The position numbers and the translations under genes were made by a program. A DNA stretch of 5,838 bases, taken from Chitinophaga pinensis (GTDB taxonomy: Bacteria > Planctomycetota > Phycisphaerae > Phycisphaerales > SM1A02). This document shows positions 1 to 5,517 of this stretch, in pieces. The stretch spans positions 1 to 5,838 of the forward strand of contig CALQCP020000164.1 of the NCBI GenBank assembly GCA_943329105.2, written 5' to 3'. A model generated the notes under the pieces. The model was not told the DNA's origin. It was given only the letters and a program-made list of their open reading frames with translations, and did not search any database. Position 1 is the first letter of the stretch. Each line of letters starts with the position of its first letter.

Positions 1-414
1 GCACAGCAAGATGCACGCATGTCATTCACTGACATCGCACTGCAAACGAATATCTCGCCAACAAGCGCCGCTGATCGATTCCGCAAACTGCTGACCGACG
101 GAATCATTCGGGTCATCACGCTTCCGGATCCATCACGCATCGGGTTGACACTGTCCGGCAATGTGCGCATCGTGGCTGATACAGCCACCCGAGCGCTCGC
201 CGGCGAATTGAACAAATTGCCAGAAATCGCCAGTCTTGCCATTGTGAGCGGGCGCTTCCAAATCGCTGCGGAATTCAACACCCGTGATTCCGCTCACTTT
301 GATGACCTCCGAACACGGATTCTCTCTACCCGGGGCGTGCAGCACGCTGAGATGTCTCTGCACCGAAAGTTGTACAGGCAGCATTTCAACTGGTCCACCC
401 CTGAGGGGGCGTGA
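1..414 (+). CDS. Lrp/AsnC-family transcriptional regulator (5' partial)
   Basis: This is the C-terminal part of a one-domain-plus-sensor DNA-binding regulator. The frame is open to the left edge (A-Q-Q-D-A-R before the first Met at 19), and D-A-R-M-S-F-T-D-I-A matches the Lrp helix-turn-helix pattern 'DGRxSxxELA'. The ATG at 19 is therefore internal, and roughly 15 N-terminal residues lie outside the window. The visible part shows the rest of the winged helix-turn-helix (visible residues 1-45, with S-P-T-S-A-A-D-R-F-R-K-L as recognition helix). A RAM/effector-binding domain follows (about 48-125), including V-S-G-R-F-Q and the G-V-Q-H-A-E strand. Family members bind DNA as dimers or octamers and usually respond to amino acids. 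The adjoining PLP amino-acid enzyme makes it a reasonable local regulator of the downstream genes, but that is inference. The family call is confident; the ligand is unknown. Confidence 0.88.
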   Translation, partial: AQQDARMSFTDIALQTNISPTSAADRFRKLLTDGIIRVITLPDPSRIGLTLSGNVRIVADTATRALAGELNKLPEIASLAIVSGRFQIAAEFNTRDSAHFDDLRTRILSTRGVQHAEMSLHRKLYRQHFNWSTPEGA

Positions 415-500
415 TACTCATGAGATGCGCGTGATGTAGTGCACTGCGCTACGCAGCGCGAAGACCCCGCAACCGTCACAGTGCGGATATCGTCCTCCGC
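415..500 (+). promoter_or_regulatory. Inverted-repeat-rich gap between regulator and DinB gene
   Basis: The 86-nt gap contains several small palindromes: CTCATGAG at 417-424, a near-palindrome centred on AGTGCACT at 438-445, a hairpin at 436-452, and a second hairpin running into the next start codon. None is followed by a T-run, so an intrinsic terminator is not supported. The position, between an Lrp-type regulator and a possible target operon, suits an operator or leader, but no known consensus was matched. No convincing -35/-10 pair was seen. Confidence 0.3.
436..452 (+). repeat. Short hairpin, 7-bp stem with 3-nt loop
   Basis: GTAGTGC (436-442) pairs with GCGCTAC (446-452) around the loop ACT. 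All seven positions pair, one as a G-U wobble, and a further U-G pair is possible at 435/453. A competing stem CTGCG/CGCAG (444-448 with 452-456) overlaps it, so the RNA could in principle switch between two folds. No poly-T follows, so it is not a standard terminator. Confidence 0.45.
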
Positions 501-502
501 AT
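481..502 (+). repeat. Inverted repeat spanning the DinB start codon
   Basis: TGCGGA (482-487) is the exact reverse complement of TCCGCA (496-501), with an 8-nt loop. A G-U pair at 481/502 extends the stem to seven. The 3' arm includes the first two bases of the ATG at 501, so a folded transcript would partly hide the start codon. It could be a translational control element, a DNA-binding site or chance. Confidence 0.35.
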
Positions 503-1010
503 GGACAGCATTACCCTCATTCGTGAAACACACTGCTGGATGCGCTGGCTCACCGGGCGCACCCTAGAGGCGGCATCCACCCTGCCAGATGCAGACTTTC
601 GCCGCGAATTCCCCATTGGATCCGGGAGTGTTCACGGAACACTGACGCATCTCCTCGGCGCAGAGCGCATTTGGATGAACGCCATTCACGGAAACGCCAC
701 AGCAATCATGGCGTCCACCGAAGAATTTCCATCTATCGACTCCATTCGCCAAGGCTGGTCGGTGGTACGCGGTGCATGGGACACATATCTCAATCAAATC
801 ACGGATGATGAGTGCAGCCGAGTGGTCATGCGAGTCCGGGATGGCAAAGAGGTTCGCCAACTCGTGCGCGACATCGTGGTGCAACTACCGACCCATGCGC
901 TGTATCACAACGCGCAAATGTCCTTCATGTTTCGGCAGATGGGCCACTCGCTCCCCGATTCCAGTTGGATTCTGTGGCGACGCGAGCAACTCGCACAAAC
1001 AAAGCAATGA
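501..1010 (+). CDS. DinB-family putative metal-dependent protein
   Basis: A 169-residue protein of the DinB/YfiT-like four-helix-bundle superfamily, of normal length for the family. The three histidines expected to bind a divalent metal are visible: H50 in the helix G-T-L-T-H-L-L-G-A-E-R-I-W, and H132 and H136 in P-T-H-A-L-Y-H-N-A-Q-M. The family-typical tail 'FRQMGHSLPDSSWILW' follows (143-159). Superfamily members include thiol transferases (bacillithiol or mycothiol dependent) and many proteins of unknown function, so no reaction can be assigned. ATG 501 was chosen because it gives the family's usual N-terminus and no ATG or GTG lies between it and the upstream in-frame stop at 432-434. 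No Shine-Dalgarno sequence precedes it. Its TGA overlaps the next gene's start (ATGA), which implies coupled expression with the PLP enzyme. No signal peptide is visible, so it is probably cytoplasmic. Confidence 0.87.
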   Translation: MDSITLIRETHCWMRWLTGRTLEAASTLPDADFRREFPIGSGSVHGTLTHLLGAERIWMNAIHGNATAIMASTEEFPSIDSIRQGWSVVRGAWDTYLNQITDDECSRVVMRVRDGKEVRQLVRDIVVQLPTHALYHNAQMSFMFRQMGHSLPDSSWILWRREQLAQTKQ

Positions 1011-1987
1011 AAGCTCCGATCGCTTCCTATGCCATCACGCTCGCGGACGTCAGCGCCGCAGCCGGACGTATTGCGCCCCATGTGCTGCGTACCCCAGTGA
1101 TTGACAGTGATGTCCTGCGTGAACTCACCGGTCGAACGGTGGTATTCAAATGCGAGTCGATGCAACGAACCGGTAGTTTCAAGATTCGTGGCGCAACCAA
1201 TGCCGTCCGTAGTATTTCGGAAGCGGATGCCCCGCGCGGCGTGGTCACGCATAGCTCAGGAAATCATGCATTAGCGCTCGCCACCGCCGCGGCGGAGCGG
1301 GGCATGCCAGCGCATGTGGTGATGCCAGAAAACGCATCACCAACCAAGCGCGCCGCAGTGCTCCATGCTGGCGCACAGGTAGTCACCTGTGGCAACTCCG
1401 GGGCCGAGCGCGAAGCGATGGCGACTGAAGTCCAGGCCCGCACCGGCGCCACCATGGTGCCGCCCTTTAACCACCCGTGGGTCATGGCTGGTCAGGGAAC
1501 AATCGCCTTGGAAATTCTGGAACAAGTACCAACAGCTGGCACACTGGTCATTCCCGTCGGCGGCGGCGGCATGTTGGCTGGTATGGCAATTGCTGCGCGC
1601 GCATTGCGGCCAGATATTCGAATCATCGGCGCCGAACCAGAACTTGCGGGCGATGCAGCAGAGTCCAAGCGCACCGGCAGGCGGGCTCCGCAGCGTCCGC
1701 CAGTGACGATCGCTGATGGACTGCGGACATCGCTTGGTGAACTGACGTTCCCAGTAATCCGTGACCTGGTCGATGACATCGCCTTAGTTTCAGAGGCAGA
1801 GATCATTGCCGCCATGCGCATCATCTTCATGCGCGCGCGATTGGTGATTGAGCCAAGCGCGGCGGTTGGGGTTGCAGCCATCCTCGCGGGGCGAGTCGCC
1901 GGCCCGATGGATCTGCCCACCGTGTGCGTGTTGTGCGGAGGAAACGTTGACTTGGCCAACTTGCCGTGGTCCGCGTTGCCAGCCTGA
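1007..1987 (+). CDS. PLP-dependent serine racemase / threonine (serine) dehydratase-like enzyme
   Basis: A 326-residue fold-type II PLP enzyme, single-domain and without a C-terminal ACT regulatory domain. K59 in G-S-F-K-I-R-G-A is the Schiff-base lysine. S-S-G-N-H (83-87) binds the cofactor phosphate side and substrate, and the glycine loop G-G-G-G-M (185-189) cups the PLP phosphate. E210, A214 and D216 match the divalent-cation site of eukaryotic serine racemase, recalled from memory. S84 is the serine that acts as the second catalytic base in racemases, where classical threonine dehydratases usually have alanine (S-A-G-N-H). This favours a racemase or bifunctional racemase/dehydratase making D-serine or pyruvate. 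C310 sits where many relatives have the serine contacting the pyridine nitrogen. The start at 1007 is chosen because homologues begin just before T-L-A-D-V and it overlaps the DinB stop as ATGA. A longer in-frame start at 812 would run through the DinB gene. Threo-3-hydroxyaspartate dehydratase is an alternative. Confidence 0.88.
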   Translation: MKAPIASYAITLADVSAAAGRIAPHVLRTPVIDSDVLRELTGRTVVFKCESMQRTGSFKIRGATNAVRSISEADAPRGVVTHSSGNHALALATAAAERGMPAHVVMPENASPTKRAAVLHAGAQVVTCGNSGAEREAMATEVQARTGATMVPPFNHPWVMAGQGTIALEILEQVPTAGTLVIPVGGGGMLAGMAIAARALRPDIRIIGAEPELAGDAAESKRTGRRAPQRPPVTIADGLRTSLGELTFPVIRDLVDDIALVSEAEIIAAMRIIFMRARLVIEPSAAVGVAAILAGRVAGPMDLPTVCVLCGGNVDLANLPWSALPA

Positions 1988-2004
1988 AACGTCACGCTCC
2001 AGAG
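1988..2004. other. 17-nt junction between convergent genes
   Basis: The stop codons of the PLP enzyme (plus strand) and the smaller dockerin protein (minus strand) face each other across 17 nt. No GC-rich stem followed by a T-run was found on either strand here. Termination must rely on factors or sequences inside the coding ends, or the transcripts overlap. Confidence 0.6.
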
Positions 2005-3042
2005 TCACGTCCAGTGCGACAACAGCAACCCAAGGTCGAAACCGTTCGTGGTTCCGTCGTTGTTCAAATCCGTGGGCCCTGGTTGACCCCAACCGGAAAG
2101 CTGCAATCCAAGATCAGCGCCATTGACCACGCCGTCGCCATTAATGTCACCAATGATCGGGGCTGGAACGCCATTCATCACCAAGCTTGAACTACCTGCG
2201 GTGGTGCTCGAACCATCGGCAAAGGTGCCGCTGATCAGTAGATGAGCCACTTGCCCGGCGGGAATGATGGTCGGCAGATCAAACGGCGCGCTGACCAATG
2301 GTGGCGCCGCGGGAACCGGAACCGTCTCGTTAATCGTTCCCTGGGAAGTCAGAGAGATGGCATTGCCAACAATGGAGAATGTTCCTGTGAGCGCCATCGC
2401 TGCTGGTGCACTGTTCGTGAACGGCTGCCCAAGCGCAGTTCCCGCGACGGAAATGGTCACCGGTACGGTCACGGCAAATGCCCACGTTCCATCAGTATTT
2501 GGCGTCGCAACACCAATCGCTGCACCAGACTGAGCAGCGGTCGCCGCGGTCAACGAACCACTATCCACCGGCACATCAACATTGGTCAAGCCAATGAACG
2601 TGGACGATGGCTGCACCGTACGAAATGTTGAATAGGTGAGCAGCATCGAAGTGCTGATCGTTCCCACTTGCCCCGCCAGTGTGTCCACAAGCAGGCTCGA
2701 CACATCAACGACGCCAGTGGTTGGATTGAATCCAAACTGAAAGGTGCCCGTCGGATGTGTGTTGGTGATCGACACCTTCGGTTTCACAGTCGATGAGAAC
2801 GGGATGGCCGAATTCCCAGAACCACCAAAGAATCCTGGAATAGTGCGTGTGCCAGTTTCGTTCGTGACGGCCACGTAATCTCCAATCCAAGTGCCCGCAA
2901 GCGGGATTTGAATGTTCGTCTGTTGTGTGTAAGTACTGGCTGATGCCACCGTGCAATTCCACCGGCTTTCGGCAGCGCCTGCGATTCCCGAAATCATGGC
3001 GAGTGCGGCGGAGAATCCGATGGTGGAAAGTGCCCGATTCAT
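2005..3042 (-). CDS. Secreted beta-rich protein with C-terminal dockerin repeats
   Basis: A 345-residue exported protein of unknown function. Residues 1-24 form a Sec-type signal peptide (M-N-R, then a hydrophobic core, then A-G-A-A). The body (about 25-290) is rich in Thr, Ser, Gly and Val, has very little Lys and alternates polar and hydrophobic residues, which suggests beta-sandwich folds. I recognise no enzyme motif in it. Residues 298-345 form a dockerin type I-like pair: G-D-I-N-G-D-G-V-V-N-G-A-D-L-G (calcium ligands D299, N301, D303, D310) and T-D-L-N-N-D-G-T-T-N-G-F-D-L-G (D325, N327, D329, D336), each ending in an aromatic W. The protein stops one residue after the last W. The start at 3042 is preferred over upstream in-frame ATGs because it begins the signal peptide and stays clear of the upstream gene. 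It lies 59 nt behind another dockerin gene and may be co-transcribed or have its own promoter. Confidence 0.82.
   Translation of the reverse strand: MNRALSTIGFSAALAMISGIAGAAESRWNCTVASASTYTQQTNIQIPLAGTWIGDYVAVTNETGTRTIPGFFGGSGNSAIPFSSTVKPKVSITNTHPTGTFQFGFNPTTGVVDVSSLLVDTLAGQVGTISTSMLLTYSTFRTVQPSSTFIGLTNVDVPVDSGSLTAATAAQSGAAIGVATPNTDGTWAFAVTVPVTISVAGTALGQPFTNSAPAAMALTGTFSIVGNAISLTSQGTINETVPVPAAPPLVSAPFDLPTIIPAGQVAHLLISGTFADGSSTTAGSSSLVMNGVPAPIIGDINGDGVVNGADLGLQLSGWGQPGPTDLNNDGTTNGFDLGLLLSHWT
2008..2151 (-). repeat. Dockerin-like repeat pair in the smaller secreted protein
   Basis: Two roughly 22-residue EF-hand-like units encode residues 298-345. Each has the D-x-N-x-D-G calcium loop followed by N-G-(A/F)-D-L-G-L-x-L-S and an aromatic residue. 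In cellulosomal dockerins such pairs bind cohesin; in planctomycetes the partner is generally not known. Confidence 0.8.
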
Positions 3043-3048
3043 AGTGGA

Positions 3049-3076
3049 AACGTAGCACGAATCGCCCAATTGTCCA
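3049..3076 (-). promoter_or_regulatory. Possible sigma70-like promoter placed for a leaderless transcript
   Basis: On the minus strand, TGGACA (3076-3071; five of six bases match TTGACA) and TACGTT (3054-3049; three of six match TATAAT) are separated by 16 nt. Only 6 nt separate the -10-like box from the ATG at 3042, so a transcript from here would begin at or next to the start codon. The -10 match is weak, and the block could equally be transcribed from further upstream. Confidence 0.22.
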
Positions 3077-3101
3077 ACAACGGATCGGGAGAACCAGCCA
3101 C

Positions 3102-5489
3102 TCAAGGTGTCTCTGTCTGCGACCAAAGGCCCAGCAGCAGCCCCAAATCCGCGCCAGTGACCCAACCGTCAAAGTTCAGGTCGCCGATGAGCGGGTGTTG
3201 CGCTCCGAACTCCCCGAGCAGAATTCCCAAGTCAGCGCCATTCACAAATCCGTCATGGTTGAGATCCGCGATGGGCGGACATGATGGGCACTCGTGCCGA
3301 ATCCAGTAATTGGTTCCGTCAAATCCGGGCAGCACCGGCGGCTCATCCGGCGGCGGCGGGTTCGCGGGGTCTGGCTCGGTGCACGGTTGACCACTGCGGA
3401 TTGGCCCAACATCCATGCCCAATGTCACCACTGCGTACCACGGCCCACCAGTCACAGTGATGTTCTGCACCATTGGCGCACACCGCCCGCCAAACCAAAT
3501 CGAGTGTGTCTCCAGTGGTCCATTCATTGGACCGCGCATCAGGTGCAGTTCCGCAGGAAACTCTGCGTCAAGCGTGAGACGAATGATGCGCGAGCCGGTG
3601 TCTCCACCAAGCGCGTACCAATCGGTGTCACGCGGTGATCCAGTGGTGCATGAACCTGCCACAGTGTGCCCTGCGGGTAGTTGAGAAACCGCTCCAAAGC
3701 GCGTTGGCCCATCGTTGGTGTGCAGATAGCACACTTCATCGTTTGGCCGCGCGCCAGCAGGAACAGTGATGGTGCACGGCGGCAGCCCGCACAGTGCGGC
3801 GGCCCGAGCAACGCAGACCCAGTCCCAAGTGGCACCGTCGCAGTAGCCATCAAGTGGCGTCACTCGAGCGCAGCAATCCGGATCTTCACAGCCCGGATCC
3901 GGGTGTACCTCGTTGCACGGTCCGTAGGACGGACATACAAGTCCATCGCATTCCGTGTTGGCAAGATCTACGCACACTTCATCCCAGGTCACGATGCAGC
4001 AGTCCGGCGCGATGCTGCACACCGCATCGCAACACGGCGTTGTGAAACATCCAGGATTGGCATGCACCTCATCGCAGCGACCGCCACCTCCGGTGGGTCC
4101 ACAGGCGGGCGGCGGAACAAGTGATGCGGCTGCCGGCACAGCTCCCGGATCTGCGCCAAAGCCAGCTAATTGCCGCGCAATCACGCATGCCGGAGAGTCG
4201 CCCAGGGAATACTCCGTTGCCAACACCGCCAGTTTAGATTTCACTCGCTGCGGGTTCCGAGCAGTGAACGCGGCGGCGCCGCAGTCACGAAGATTTCGAT
4301 AGCCGAGCGCAGCATGCCCTGCAATATCTGCCTCGATGAGATCAAGGTCGCAGTCACCATCGATGTTCACGGCAAGAAAATGCCGCGCAAAGCTGGAGTA
4401 CTCAAGCGACTTGGGCGCCGCAAATGCAACACTTGCAGCGGTTGAATCATTGCGCCACACCAAGATGTTTCCAGTGAGCACGGTGCTCGTCACTGCGTCC
4501 AGGTCGCCATCGCCATCAAAGTCTGCCAGCAGCGCGCCCCAGTGGTAGCCACCGGCAATCTCGCCGACCTTCACCGCACTTCCAAAACCACCAGCACCGT
4601 CGTTGCGGAACATCACCAGTGGCTGATCCGCTCCAGTGGACAAGAGTGGCGCACAAATATCGATGTCGCCATCGCCATCCACGTCACCAATATCAAAGGT
4701 GACAATTGCTGGCCGAGTGATATTAGGAAAGTCGGGTGCCAGCCAAGAAATTGGCGCACGGAATGACCCGCCCACTTGTCCAAAGAAGATGTCAAAGCGT
4801 CGCGTGCCCATGCACCCAACCACCAAATCCGTGCGACCATCGGCGTTGAGATCGCCTGCCAGTACATCTTGCGGGCCAGGGGCTCCGCCGCTCCACGCGT
4901 CCACGCGGATTCGTTGTGAGACCGTGAAGTTTCCGGTTCCGCCGTTCAGCAAGATGGCAATGTGCTCGCTTGCATAGCAGGAAACCGCGAAGTCAATGTC
5001 GCCATCGCCGTCAAAGTCACCCTTGGCAATCGAACGCGGCTCACGATCAAGTTGAATCATGGCGCTCGCAACCATCAACCCACTGGCTGCTCGGCGCAGC
5101 ACTTGCAAGCGCCCCGAATACGAACGGATTACCAATGTCAATTCATCGGCGCCGTCCCCATCAATGTCTGCGGCGACGGCGTCGTCCACTTGTCCATCAA
5201 CATCGATGGTTTGCATGGGACCGGCACTGCCATCGGTGTTGAAAGTGCACCAGTTGAGAATGTTTAAGCTGTCTCGCCCGGGGAGCAGCAAATCAATCTT
5301 GCCATCGCCATCCATGTCAAAGAGCCGCGCACGCGTCGGATAGTGCGCAGGCGTGCACTCCGCGTAAAAGTCTGGCTTGGTGGCGAAGGTGACATCGGCG
5401 CGTGACGCCGGTGTGATCCATACGAACAACATCAACGTCATCACGCTGCACACCAAGCGCATGTTGTGGCCGTTGATTTGCACTGTCAT
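3102..5489 (-). CDS. Secreted FG-GAP beta-propeller protein with Cys-rich repeats, PPC-like domain and dockerin
   Basis: A large exported multidomain protein, 795 residues from this start. Residues 1-31 form a signal peptide (core L-V-C-S-V-M-T-L-M-L-F-V-W-I, likely cut after A-S-R-A). Seven FG-GAP/VCBS calcium loops of the form D-x-D-G-D-G-x-x-D follow at 58, 108, 158, 213, 270, 323 and 375. Their 50-57 residue spacing fits one seven-bladed, integrin-alpha-like propeller. Two 43-residue Cys-rich repeats lie at 472-514 and 525-567. A domain around R-D-T-D-W-Y (620-625) resembles bacterial pre-peptidase C-terminal domains. A Pro-rich linker (about 706-720) leads to a dockerin pair (D742/N744/D746/D753 and D770/N772/D774/D781). 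No catalytic motif is seen, so a binding or structural role outside the cytoplasm is likely. In-frame starts at 5462 (shortest signal peptide) and 5540 (overlapping the upstream stop) are possible, and no Shine-Dalgarno sequence decides between them. It lies just downstream of the TPR gene. Confidence 0.85.
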   Translation of the reverse strand: MTVQINGHNMRLVCSVMTLMLFVWITPASRADVTFATKPDFYAECTPAHYPTRARLFDMDGDGKIDLLLPGRDSLNILNWCTFNTDGSAGPMQTIDVDGQVDDAVAADIDGDGADELTLVIRSYSGRLQVLRRAASGLMVASAMIQLDREPRSIAKGDFDGDGDIDFAVSCYASEHIAILLNGGTGNFTVSQRIRVDAWSGGAPGPQDVLAGDLNADGRTDLVVGCMGTRRFDIFFGQVGGSFRAPISWLAPDFPNITRPAIVTFDIGDVDGDGDIDICAPLLSTGADQPLVMFRNDGAGGFGSAVKVGEIAGGYHWGALLADFDGDGDLDAVTSTVLTGNILVWRNDSTAASVAFAAPKSLEYSSFARHFLAVNIDGDCDLDLIEADIAGHAALGYRNLRDCGAAAFTARNPQRVKSKLAVLATEYSLGDSPACVIARQLAGFGADPGAVPAAASLVPPPACGPTGGGGRCDEVHANPGCFTTPCCDAVCSIAPDCCIVTWDEVCVDLANTECDGLVCPSYGPCNEVHPDPGCEDPDCCARVTPLDGYCDGATWDWVCVARAAALCGLPPCTITVPAGARPNDEVCYLHTNDGPTRFGAVSQLPAGHTVAGSCTTGSPRDTDWYALGGDTGSRIIRLTLDAEFPAELHLMRGPMNGPLETHSIWFGGRCAPMVQNITVTGGPWYAVVTLGMDVGPIRSGQPCTEPDPANPPPPDEPPVLPGFDGTNYWIRHECPSCPPIADLNHDGFVNGADLGILLGEFGAQHPLIGDLNFDGWVTGADLGLLLGLWSQTETP
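3120..3272 (-). repeat. Dockerin-like repeat pair at the C-terminus of the propeller protein
   Basis: Two units, I-A-D-L-N-H-D-G-F-V-N-G-A-D-L-G and I-G-D-L-N-F-D-G-W-V-T-G-A-D-L-G, each end in a bulky aromatic (F, W) and are joined by a short A-Q-H-P-L linker. Their layout closely parallels that of the pair in the downstream gene, with the same G-A-D-L-G core, which suggests a shared ligand or common origin. Confidence 0.82.
3789..4076 (-). repeat. Tandem 43-residue Cys-rich repeats
   Basis: Repeat 1 (4076-3948) and repeat 2 (3917-3789) align without gaps from C to C. Both share C1, E-V-H at 3-5, P-G-C at 8-10, C-C at 15-16, C26, T-W-D at 30-32, V-C at 34-35 and C43. Repeat 1 has nine cysteines and repeat 2 has seven; positions 20 and 27 are Thr and Asp in repeat 2. 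Such modules are probably disulfide-stabilised after export. Similar repeats are known to me from planctomycete and some myxobacterial exported proteins. Confidence 0.75.
4341..5318 (-). repeat. Seven FG-GAP/VCBS repeats forming one propeller
   Basis: Calcium-loop codons lie at 5318-5292, 5168-5142, 5018-4992, 4853-4827, 4682-4656, 4523-4497 and 4367-4341. The loops read D-M-D-G-D-G-K-I-D, D-I-D-G-D-G-A-D-E, D-F-D-G-D-G-D-I-D, D-L-N-A-D-G-R-T-D, D-V-D-G-D-G-D-I-D, D-F-D-G-D-G-D-L-D and N-I-D-G-D-C-D-L-D. The last is degenerate, with N for the first D and C for the second G. Recurrent 'GATGGCGATGG'-like DNA reflects the coding repeat, not a separate element. Confidence 0.85.
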
Positions 5490-5517
5490 TGATATGAGTT
5501 CATTCGCGGGGGTGTTC

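Noticed and set aside
812..1006. N-terminal extension of the PLP enzyme by 65 residues
   Set aside because: It lies wholly inside the DinB gene in another frame, its residues look like shadow translation, and homologues begin at about the ATG at 1007.
1492..1995. Long open frame antisense to the PLP enzyme
   Set aside because: The composition is that of a shadow frame (Arg, Met, Ser and Ala rich), it has no recognisable domain, and the sense strand encodes a well-conserved enzyme.
2037..2056. Imperfect hairpin (CGAAACC / GGTTCCG) near the convergent ends
   Set aside because: It has one mismatch and no T-run, and lies inside the dockerin codons of the minus-strand gene, so it is better explained as coding sequence than as a terminator.
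2242..2631. Plus-strand open frame opposite the smaller dockerin gene
   Set aside because: The Arg/Asn/Gly-rich translation shows no fold signature; it mirrors the Thr/Val/Gly-rich codons of the real gene.
3043..3165. N-terminal extension of the smaller dockerin protein
   Set aside because: It overlaps the coding end of the propeller gene and would place 41 residues before an obvious signal peptide.
3681..4124. Plus-strand open frame opposite the Cys-rich repeats
   Set aside because: It is the complement of a repeat region with clear protein-level conservation on the minus strand.
4341..5318. Recurring GCCATCGCCATC-type DNA as a possible DNA repeat array or CRISPR
   Set aside because: The copies are unequal, spaced 150-171 nt apart, and encode the FG-GAP calcium loops; there are no uniform repeats or spacers.
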